Source: Pseudomonadota bacterium | GTDB lineage: Bacteria > Pseudomonadota > Gammaproteobacteria > Burkholderiales > Ferrovaceae | Direction of reading: 5' to 3' | Assembly: GCA_021828575.1 (NCBI GenBank) | Contig: JAJZEL010000198.1 | Location: 1 to 25,180 of the forward strand | Length of the DNA: 25,180 nt | Part shown: piece by piece, positions 1-9,058 of the stretch | Layout: every line of letters starts with the position of its first letter | Position numbering within the stretch: position 1 is the stretch's first letter | Program-made: the position numbers and the translations under genes | Notes under the pieces: model-generated | Seen by the model: the letters and a program-made list of their open reading frames with translations, nothing else | Database searches by the model: none | What the model was told of the DNA's origin: nothing

Positions 1-501
1 GATCTCCCGCGTGACCAGATTGTTGTGCATGGCTACCCGCTTCTGCTCAGCCATGTTGTCCAACAGGACGTCCTGGTTTTGCAGCCCTTTCTTGAAACCG
101 CCATGAAGTCCGACAGGCATGGTTTTTCGGTAGAACTTTCCCTCCAGATTGCTGCGAAAGGTAGTGCCCTGCTCACGAAAAAACGTGCCCAGTTGATCAA
201 GCATGTCGTTGAGATTCCAGCACAGCACACCCAACTCGGTATTTTCGTCGACTTCAGTCACCCGGTTGTTGAAACGTCCCTGCGCCACTTCCTTAACCAA
301 GATGTTGAGTTTTGGCAAGGGGCGTAGCATGGTTTTGACGATTTTCTGACCCACGAGCGCCACCAGCACGGATATCAGGGGAGGCAACAACAGGAAAAAT
401 CCGAATGGCTGCCAGGTCAGACTGACCACGGACAGAGCGACCTCAGCCACCACATTGACCCATAACAGAAGAGCCAGCCTAGATTGAAAGGATGAATTCA
501 T
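1..501 (-). CDS. CetA/Aer-like membrane chemoreceptor (HAMP), C-terminus outside window
   Basis: Open frame of 167 codons from ATG at 501 down to the window edge, so the C-terminal signalling domain is not seen. Residues 9-29 and about 32-52 form two hydrophobic segments joined by a very short loop (around QPF), meaning there is essentially no periplasmic sensor domain. A HAMP-like region follows at about 54-105 (LRPLPKLNILVKEVAQGRF). Residues 106-167 resemble the linker that precedes the signalling domain in many proteobacterial receptors. This hairpin-plus-HAMP layout is that of E. coli Aer after its PAS domain, and of Campylobacter CetA. The start codon lies inside the 3' end of the PAS gene, an overlap of 23 bases in another frame, which suggests translational coupling. 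I infer that it signals energy state received from the PAS partner. The methyl-accepting domain is inferred from layout only. Confidence 0.82.
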   Translation of the reverse strand, partial: MNSSFQSRLALLLWVNVVAEVALSVVSLTWQPFGFFLLLPPLISVLVALVGQKIVKTMLRPLPKLNILVKEVAQGRFNNRVTEVDENTELGVLCWNLNDMLDQLGTFFREQGTTFRSNLEGKFYRKTMPVGLHGGFKKGLQNQDVLLDNMAEQKRVAMHNNLVTREI

Positions 502-997
502 GGTATGTGAGCCCTTTTTCCGCCAGCATTTTTTGAAGTAGTCCAAGAGATGCGTCCATGGCTTCTCGCGGTCCGACTCGCTGTTCCATGTCAAGCATGG
601 CCCGGTAAATATCGCTGATGATGGCTATAGATTCTGCCTTGGGTTTGCGCCGGACCGAAAAGAATCCCTCAATACGGCCCTGAGGGTCAAACAGGGGAGT
701 GACATTGGCAAAGACCCAATAAAAGCTGCCGTCCTTGGATAGATTCTTGACGTAGGCAAAACATTCGTTTTGTCCCTGTATCGTGTCCCAGAGAAACTTG
801 AACACCCCTCGCGGCATGTCCGGATGCCTGATCATATTGTGCTGGGCGCCCAGCAATTCCTTTTCTGCATATCCGGAAAATTCAATGAAAATCCGGTTGC
901 CATAAGTGATTCTGCCTTTGGTATCCGTAGTAGATACGATGAAATCGTCTTCCCTCATGACGCGTTCTACCGCTGTAGGCGGAGTCTTATTCTTCAT
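479..997 (-). CDS. Aer/CetB-like PAS redox-sensor protein
   Basis: 172 residues, essentially a single PAS domain (about 15-118) followed by a charged helical tail. It matches the FAD-binding PAS domain of the aerotaxis receptor Aer: TTDTKGRI, FSGYAEKELLG, HNMIRHPDMPRGVF, VKNLSKDGSFYWV. From memory of E. coli Aer, the residues equivalent to R57, H58 and D60, plus N34 and N85, fall at the same numbers here; Aer W79 is Cys79. There is no membrane segment, so the protein should be cytoplasmic. The longer frame opens at 1042, but I chose ATG 997 because GAGAGGAAGAAGA lies directly upstream and the PAS domain begins just after it. The downstream overlapping receptor gene should be its partner, as CetB is to CetA. 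Flavin binding is inferred from the family. Confidence 0.87.
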   Translation of the reverse strand: MKNKTPPTAVERVMREDDFIVSTTDTKGRITYGNRIFIEFSGYAEKELLGAQHNMIRHPDMPRGVFKFLWDTIQGQNECFAYVKNLSKDGSFYWVFANVTPLFDPQGRIEGFFSVRRKPKAESIAIISDIYRAMLDMEQRVGPREAMDASLGLLQKMLAEKGLTYHEFILSI

Positions 998-1076
998 TCT
1001 TCTTCCTCTCGGTACTTCAGGGCGCCGGGCGTCACAACCCACCCGCCCTGCTCACATGGGGGCTTCGTCTACACTA

Positions 1077-1103
1077 TTATCGTTCAATCATCCCCATTCT
1101 TTA
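1077..1103 (-). promoter_or_regulatory. Sigma-28 (FliA) promoter for the split energy-taxis receptor
   Basis: On the minus strand, TAAA (1103-1100) is followed by exactly 15 bases and then AACGATAA (1084-1077). The flagellar sigma-28 consensus is TAAA-N15-GCCGATAA; the -35 matches 4 of 4 and the -10 matches 6 of 8. It lies about 80 bases upstream of the PAS start at 997. A flagellar sigma factor is what a chemoreceptor operon would be expected to use. Based on motif and spacing only. Confidence 0.68.
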
Positions 1104-1170
1104 GTAAAATCTGAGGCAGACGTGTGTCTGGCCCATAGGCTAGACGTTATTAATCATTCCAGGTGAAACC

Positions 1171-1626
1171 ATGTCCTTGAAAAGCATCCAGGGGCCCAAA
1201 GGGTCCGTCATGCGAATCTATGGAAAAATCATTGATGTCATTGTGATTTTTCTCATTCTGGTCATGCTGGTCACCCTCTTCGTGGCCTTCGTTGGCGTCC
1301 TGCAGGAGCTCTATCTGGCCTTGAGCAACCTCAAGCATGAAGTGGCCATGCAAACGCTGGTCAGCTCCATCCTGTCCGTGTTCGTTCTCATCGAGCTGTT
1401 CCGTTCATTCACTGACTACCTGGAATTCCACCGAATCCGCCTGCGCGTGATTGCCGAAGTGGCCATTGTCTTCATCCTGCGAGATGTCTTTATTGGCCTC
1501 TACAACCACCAACTTCAATGGCAGGATGTAATGGCCTTGGGATTTCTCCTGGCCGTTCTCGTCATTGCCCGAGTGGCTGCCATCCTGTATCCCCCTCGAA
1601 CCGAACCGGAAAACGATTCTCCGTGA
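1171..1626 (+). CDS. psiE: PsiE-family four-helix membrane protein
   Basis: 151 residues. The family is recognised from the central stretch FTDYLEFHRIRLRVIAEVAI and the following VFILRDVFIGLYNHQ, typical of phosphate-starvation-inducible PsiE-like proteins. Four hydrophobic helices are visible at about 20-46, 61-80, 92-112 and 119-140, so it should sit in the inner membrane. The biochemical role of the family is unknown, and the name comes from phosphate-starvation induction in E. coli. I see no Pho-box-like pair of CTGTCAT repeats upstream, so that regulation should not be assumed here. The start has AGGTGA five bases upstream. The stop codon overlaps the GTG start of sppA (GTGA), so the two are probably co-translated. 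Confidence 0.85.
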   Translation: MSLKSIQGPKGSVMRIYGKIIDVIVIFLILVMLVTLFVAFVGVLQELYLALSNLKHEVAMQTLVSSILSVFVLIELFRSFTDYLEFHRIRLRVIAEVAIVFILRDVFIGLYNHQLQWQDVMALGFLLAVLVIARVAAILYPPRTEPENDSP

Positions 1627-3455
1627 AAACCCTGGCCCGCTTCCTGACCCTGTGCTGGCATGCATTGAATGCAGCCCGCAGAGTAGTGTCCAACGTCCTG
1701 TTCCTGGCCCTCGTCGCAGCAGTTCTGGTCATGGTCTACGAAGCCAGCCCTGACCGGTTGGACGATCGTACCGTACTGGTACTCAACCTGCGGGGCAATC
1801 TTGTGGAACAGCATGCACCCAGCATGGGAAGCCTTGCCTGGTCCGGACTGATGAAAAAACCTTCCGAAGGCGATGTCCAGATGCGCGATGTGGTTCGTGC
1901 ACTCGACACGGCAGCCGATGACACAAAAATTTCGGCCGTGCTTTTGCTGGAAGATGATCTGGGCACTTCAGGTCTGGCCGTGGAACATGAAATTGCAACG
2001 GCCATGGACCATTTCAAAAAAACAGGAAAACCCATCATCGCCTGGGGTTCCGGTTTTGAACAGCGACAATACCTGCTGGCTGCCCATGCCAGCAAAATTT
2101 ACCTGGACCCCATGGGACAGGTCTTTCTCGAAGGATTCGGTCAGTATCGCAACTACTTCCGTGATGCCCTGGACAAGCTGGGCATCACAGTTCACCTCAT
2201 GAAGGTGGGAACCTACAAGAGCTTTGCCGAACCTTACATCGCCAACGGCCCGTCCCCAGCCGCCCAGGAGGCCGACAAGACACTTTACGATGCGCTCTGG
2301 AAGGATTACATGAGTGATGTGGAAACTGCCCGCCACCTGCCTGCGGGCAGCCTGCAGGCCACCATTGATTCCCTGCCACAGCAACTGGATGCCGCAGGAG
2401 GCGACCCTGCAAAACTAGCCCTCTCGCTCAAGTGGGTAGATGGTCTAAAAACTCGTGATGACCTGCGCAAGCTGATGATTGAAAAAGGGGCATGGGATAG
2501 TGCACACGAGGGATTCCGACAAATTTCCCTAGAGGACTATCTGGATCGACAACAGCAGCAGAATGCTGGGCCAGCCATTGCCGTGATCGTGGCCGAAGGA
2601 GAAATCCAGGATGGCGAAGCGGGTGCCGGCAGCATCAGCGGCATCACGACGGCCAAACTCATTCGAAAAGCTTGTGAGGACAGCCAAGTAAAAGCCGTGG
2701 TGTTTCGGGTCAACTCTCCCGGAGGAAGCGCATTCGCCTCCGAGGAAATCCGTCGGGAACTTGAACTGACCCGCGAAAAAGGTAAGCCAGTCGTGGTTTC
2801 CATGGGTAATCTAGCTGCTTCAGGGGGATATTGGGTCACCATGGGTGCCAACGACGTCATCGCCGACCCTGACACGGTAACAGGTTCCATCGGGGTTTTT
2901 GCCCTGTTCCCCACCGCTGAAAGGCTGATGGATCGGCTAGGTATCCACAGTGGTGGTGTCACCACCACATGGCTAAGCGATGCCCGGAATCCGCTCAGAC
3001 CCATGGATCCGCGCTTCCAGTCACTGGTGCAAACCGATGTCAATCACATCTACCACGAGTTCATCACTCGCGCAGCCTCCGCTCGTAACACGTCCCCCGA
3101 CAAAATTGACAGTGTGGCCCAGGGCCGGGTCTGGACAGGTACACAGGCTAAAACCAGGGGGCTGGTGGACCATCTTGGACAATTTCACGATGCCGTTCGT
3201 TCTGCCGCCGGACTGGCGCATCTCGATAGCACTTATCACCTGAAATATTTTGACCCGCCCTCTCCCGGGTGGGAATACTGGCTGGACTTGTTTGACAACA
3301 GCCTGTTGCGAACCAACCCTTCCCTGAACCCTTTGCGGTCCATTGGTCAGTGGCTTGGCTTGGCCGCACCAGCCCCTGCCTCCTATTGGTTTCAAATGGT
3401 GGAAAGACATGATCCATTCGTGGTAATGACTCACTGCCTCTGTGTCTCGCCATAA
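1623..3455 (+). CDS. sppA: Signal peptide peptidase SppA, 67 kDa type
   Basis: 610 residues, close to the 618 of E. coli SppA and clearly the long, duplicated form. Residues 21-40 form an N-terminal membrane anchor; the two S49-peptidase repeats follow in the periplasm. The catalytic lysine is K199 in VGTYKSFAEPY of the first repeat and the nucleophile is S400 in AASGGYW of the second, so the Ser/Lys dyad is complete. SppA degrades signal peptides left in the membrane after leader peptidase cleavage. The frame stays open back to 1518, but I use GTG 1623: it overlaps the psiE stop by four bases and the upstream residues do not look like SppA. No strong ribosome site precedes it, consistent with coupling to psiE. 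Confidence 0.92.
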   Translation: MKTLARFLTLCWHALNAARRVVSNVLFLALVAAVLVMVYEASPDRLDDRTVLVLNLRGNLVEQHAPSMGSLAWSGLMKKPSEGDVQMRDVVRALDTAADDTKISAVLLLEDDLGTSGLAVEHEIATAMDHFKKTGKPIIAWGSGFEQRQYLLAAHASKIYLDPMGQVFLEGFGQYRNYFRDALDKLGITVHLMKVGTYKSFAEPYIANGPSPAAQEADKTLYDALWKDYMSDVETARHLPAGSLQATIDSLPQQLDAAGGDPAKLALSLKWVDGLKTRDDLRKLMIEKGAWDSAHEGFRQISLEDYLDRQQQQNAGPAIAVIVAEGEIQDGEAGAGSISGITTAKLIRKACEDSQVKAVVFRVNSPGGSAFASEEIRRELELTREKGKPVVVSMGNLAASGGYWVTMGANDVIADPDTVTGSIGVFALFPTAERLMDRLGIHSGGVTTTWLSDARNPLRPMDPRFQSLVQTDVNHIYHEFITRAASARNTSPDKIDSVAQGRVWTGTQAKTRGLVDHLGQFHDAVRSAAGLAHLDSTYHLKYFDPPSPGWEYWLDLFDNSLLRTNPSLNPLRSIGQWLGLAAPAPASYWFQMVERHDPFVVMTHCLCVSP

Positions 3456-3500
3456 CTGTCGGCCCACCCATTCCAGCCAATCAAAATCACCTTTTTTTTC

Positions 3501-3519
3501 AGGGGACTACCACTCCCCT
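3501..3519 (+). terminator. Weak hairpin after sppA
   Basis: AGGGGA (3501-3506) can pair with TCCCCT (3514-3519) across a 7-base loop, followed by CGTTTATTG. The stem is short and the T run is poor; a run of eight T lies before the stem rather than after it. It may end psiE-sppA transcription, but with little certainty. Confidence 0.25.
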
Positions 3520-3529
3520 CGTTTATTGC

Positions 3530-3558
3530 TTGACCGAAAAATTCACAACAGTTAGTAT
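3530..3558 (+). promoter_or_regulatory. nrdAB promoter (sigma-70 type)
   Basis: TTGACC (3530-3535), 17 bases, then TAGTAT (3553-3558). The -35 matches consensus at 5 of 6 and the -10 at 4 of 6 with ideal spacing. The start of transcription would be near 3565, about 65 bases before nrdA. The upstream NrdR-like box covers the -10 and the stronger box lies just downstream of the start, the geometry expected for repression. Confidence 0.6.
3543..3558 (+). promoter_or_regulatory. Upstream, degenerate NrdR box
   Basis: TCACAACAGTTAGTAT agrees with the NrdR-box consensus ACACWATATATWGTGT at 11 of 16 positions. It starts exactly 31 bases before the perfect box, the usual three-helical-turn spacing of paired NrdR boxes. 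It coincides with the proposed -10. On sequence alone it would be unremarkable; the spacing is the main argument. Confidence 0.5.
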
Positions 3559-3573
3559 CTCGACACATTATAA

Positions 3574-3589
3574 ACACTATATATAGTGT
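3574..3589 (+). promoter_or_regulatory. NrdR box, perfect palindrome
   Basis: ACACTATATATAGTGT is a perfect 16-base inverted repeat that matches the NrdR consensus at every position. NrdR is the ATP/dATP-responsive repressor of ribonucleotide reductase operons. The box sits 41 bases before the nrdA start codon. The nrdR gene itself is not in this window. Confidence 0.88.
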
Positions 3590-3630
3590 TCCCTCTCTCC
3601 TTGCCACCGCCATCTAAGGGAGCTTTCGCC

Positions 3631-6468
<2,838 letters not shown>

Positions 6469-6490
6469 CTTTGGTGGACAAGGAGAACCC

Positions 6491-7600
6491 ATGATCGATT
6501 TTGAAGGTATTCCCATGCACCAGACCTCTCGACCACCCATGACCTCCGTCGATGCAAATGACATTGCAGAGGACTTGGCCTTGAGAAGAGTATCAGTGGA
6601 AGACAAACGAATCATCAACTGCAAAGCAGATGTCAACCAACTGGTTCCGTTCAAGTACAAGTGGGCCTGGGAAAAGTACCTGGCCGCCTGCGCCAATCAC
6701 TGGATGCCCCAGGAAATCAACATGAGCCGGGACATTGCCTTGTGGAAAGATCCCAATGGCCTGACCGAGGACGAAAGACACATCATCAAGCGAAATCTGG
6801 GGTTTTTCGTGACAGCGGACAGTTTGGCTGCCAACAACATTGTCCTGGGTACCTACCGGCACATTACCAATCCTGAGTGCCGCCAGTATCTGCTGCGACA
6901 GGCTTTTGAAGAGGCCATCCACACTCATGCCTACCAATACATCGTGGAAAGCCTGGGGCTCGACGAAGGTGAAATCTTCAACATGTACCATGAAGTCACC
7001 GCGATCCGGGACAAGGATGAATTTCTCCTGCCTTTCATTGACACCCTAACGAACCCCACATTCTCTACAGGAACACCAGAAACTGACCAAAAGCTGCTCA
7101 AGAGCCTCATCGTTTTTGCCTGCATCATGGAAGGCCTGTTCTTCTATGTGGGTTTCACGCAGATCCTGGCTTTGGGACGCCGCAACAAGATGACGGGAGC
7201 CGCTGAACAGTACCAGTACATCCTGCGAGATGAATCCATGCACTGTAACTTTGGCATTGATGTCATCAACCAGATCAAACTTGAAAACCCCCATCTGTGG
7301 ACTCCTGCCTTCAAGGATGAAATTCGCAGCCTGATCCAGCAAGGGGTTGAACTGGAATACCGTTATGCCGAAGACACCATGCCACGCGGAGTCATTGGCC
7401 TGAACGCCAGCCAGTTTAAGGAATACTTGCGTTACATAGCCAACCGGCGAGCCCAGCAGATTGGTCTGGAGACCTTATACCCTGGGGCCAATAACCCTTT
7501 CCCGTGGATGGCGGAAATGATTGACCTTAAAAAAGAGAAGAACTTTTTTGAGACACGTGTCACCGAATACCAGACAGGGGGCGCCCTCTCTTGGGACTGA
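6491..7600 (+). CDS. nrdB: Class Ia ribonucleoside-diphosphate reductase, beta subunit
   Basis: 369 residues, the ferritin-like radical subunit that partners NrdA. The diiron ligands can be placed as D81 (SRDIALW), E141 and H144 (EEAIHTHAY), E214 (IMEGLFF), and E248 and H251 (RDESMHC). The radical tyrosine is Y148, four residues after H144, so this is a tyrosyl-radical enzyme and not a class Ic variant with that position replaced. The start ATG has AAGGAG six bases upstream. It follows nrdA by 22 bases and should share its NrdR-controlled transcript. Confidence 0.96.
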   Translation: MIDFEGIPMHQTSRPPMTSVDANDIAEDLALRRVSVEDKRIINCKADVNQLVPFKYKWAWEKYLAACANHWMPQEINMSRDIALWKDPNGLTEDERHIIKRNLGFFVTADSLAANNIVLGTYRHITNPECRQYLLRQAFEEAIHTHAYQYIVESLGLDEGEIFNMYHEVTAIRDKDEFLLPFIDTLTNPTFSTGTPETDQKLLKSLIVFACIMEGLFFYVGFTQILALGRRNKMTGAAEQYQYILRDESMHCNFGIDVINQIKLENPHLWTPAFKDEIRSLIQQGVELEYRYAEDTMPRGVIGLNASQFKEYLRYIANRRAQQIGLETLYPGANNPFPWMAEMIDLKKEKNFFETRVTEYQTGGALSWD

Positions 7601-7624
7601 CATGAATCTGACAGGGCGTTGCTC

Positions 7625-8965
7625 ATGATCGTGGGACTTTTTGCAGGCCTCCTCACAGGAGGCCTGCTTCTTTGGCTGGTGCTTCGGTACAGGAACGCCT
7701 TGTCAGAGGAAAGGATCCGCAGCGAATGGGTGATTGCCTTGACCAAGCGGGACGAGCAGGTCAATGCCCTGGAAATGCAAAAACGACAGGTCGAGGATGA
7801 AACCCTTGGATTGCGGGCTGAGCTCACAGATGCCCGACAACAAATTCTGCAAATATCCAGCCGGAATGCGGAACTGGGCACCCAACTGGAATCCGAACGC
7901 CGCCAATCACAGGAAAAGCTTCAGGTGCTCTCGCAAGCCAGAGAGGATCTGCTGCTCCAGTTTCGAACCCTGGCCAGCGATATACTCGAAGAAAAATCCA
8001 AACGTTTTGCCGAACAAAACCAGAACAGTCTGGGTGAATTGCTTGAACCCCTCAAACTCAGACTGCAGGAGTTCCAGAACAAGGTAGAGCTGGTTTACGT
8101 CACGGAAAGCAAGGATCGCTCCGCTCTGTCCGAACAGGTGCGGCAACTCATGGAACTCAATCAGTCCATTGGGCAGGAAGCACGCAACCTGACACAAGCC
8201 CTAAAAGGGTCCAGCAAAACGCGGGGCAATTGGGGCGAACTGATCCTGGAACGGGTACTTGAGGCTTCGGGTCTGAGGCGAGGAGAAGAGTATCTGGTCC
8301 AGGAAAACAGGACCCGGGAAGACGGTAGTCGGGCCCAACCGGATGTCATCATCCGCCTTCCGGAAAACCGGCATCTGGTGGTGGATGCCAAGGTTTCATT
8401 GCTGGCCTACGAAACCTATGTCACCGAAGAAAACGATGAGGCTCGTAAAATGGCACTCAGACAACATCTGGATGCCATGAAGAATCATATTCGTAGCCTC
8501 TCGGAAAAAAATTACCCGGCCTTGCACGGTCTCCAGTCACTGGATTTCGTTCTCATGTTCGTGCCCATTGAGCCCGCTTTCATGCTGGCGGTCACCCATG
8601 ACGACGAACTCTTCATGGATGCCTGGCAACGCAATGTGCTTCTGGTCAGCCCGTCAACGCTTCTTTTCGTGGTTAGAGCGGTGGCCCATCTATGGCGTCA
8701 GGAGGCCCAGAACCGGAATGCGCAGGACATTGCCCGGCGCGGTGGAGAACTGTACGACCGGCTGTCCGCGTTCGTTACAGACCTGGACAAACTGGGAGAT
8801 CGTCTGCAACAAGCTCAGGAAAGTTATCACCAGGCAAGGGACAAACTGTCTCGAAATCGTGGAAATGTCATCCGGCAAGCCGAAATGTTGCGCGAACTGG
8901 GTGTCAAACCCACCAAACCCCTGCCTGCCAGTTGGACCGAAACCGCTGGCGAAGAGCATTCCTGA
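7625..8965 (+). CDS. rmuC: RmuC-family DNA recombination protein
   Basis: 446 residues. An N-terminal membrane helix (about 2-20, LFAGLLTGGLLLWLVL) is followed by a long charged helical, coiled-coil-like stretch (about 25-180) and the conserved RmuC domain (about 195-400). Within it are GNWGELILERVLEASGL (from residue 201), P239-D240, and D254-A-K256, consistent with the PD-(D/E)xK nuclease fold assigned to the family. In E. coli, RmuC limits inversion at short inverted repeats. Start choice: ATG 7625 with CAGGG upstream; a TTG two codons earlier is possible. It begins 24 bases after nrdB, and a strong hairpin inside its first codons may limit reading through from nrdAB. Confidence 0.9.
   Translation: MIVGLFAGLLTGGLLLWLVLRYRNALSEERIRSEWVIALTKRDEQVNALEMQKRQVEDETLGLRAELTDARQQILQISSRNAELGTQLESERRQSQEKLQVLSQAREDLLLQFRTLASDILEEKSKRFAEQNQNSLGELLEPLKLRLQEFQNKVELVYVTESKDRSALSEQVRQLMELNQSIGQEARNLTQALKGSSKTRGNWGELILERVLEASGLRRGEEYLVQENRTREDGSRAQPDVIIRLPENRHLVVDAKVSLLAYETYVTEENDEARKMALRQHLDAMKNHIRSLSEKNYPALHGLQSLDFVLMFVPIEPAFMLAVTHDDELFMDAWQRNVLLVSPSTLLFVVRAVAHLWRQEAQNRNAQDIARRGGELYDRLSAFVTDLDKLGDRLQQAQESYHQARDKLSRNRGNVIRQAEMLRELGVKPTKPLPASWTETAGEEHS
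7643..7667 (+). repeat. Perfect 10-bp inverted repeat inside the rmuC start
   Basis: GCAGGCCTCC (7643-7652), a 5-base loop TCACA, then GGAGGCCTGC (7658-7667). The stem has no mismatch and is followed by TTCTTTGG, only a weak T tract. It encodes residues of the rmuC membrane helix. It could be a partial terminator for nrdAB or could fold near the rmuC initiation region; it could also be chance from GC-rich Gly/Leu codons. Confidence 0.5.
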
Positions 8966-9058
8966 TTTCAATCTCCAATCTGCAAAAAATCGGGTACCAT
9001 AAATCCTGTTCCGTCGTATTGCCTTCCAAATTTTCGTGAATTGACACAGGACGTCCCG

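Noticed and set aside
998..1170. Pho box upstream of psiE
   Set aside because: No pair of CTGTCAT-like repeats is present; the family name alone does not justify a phosphate operator.
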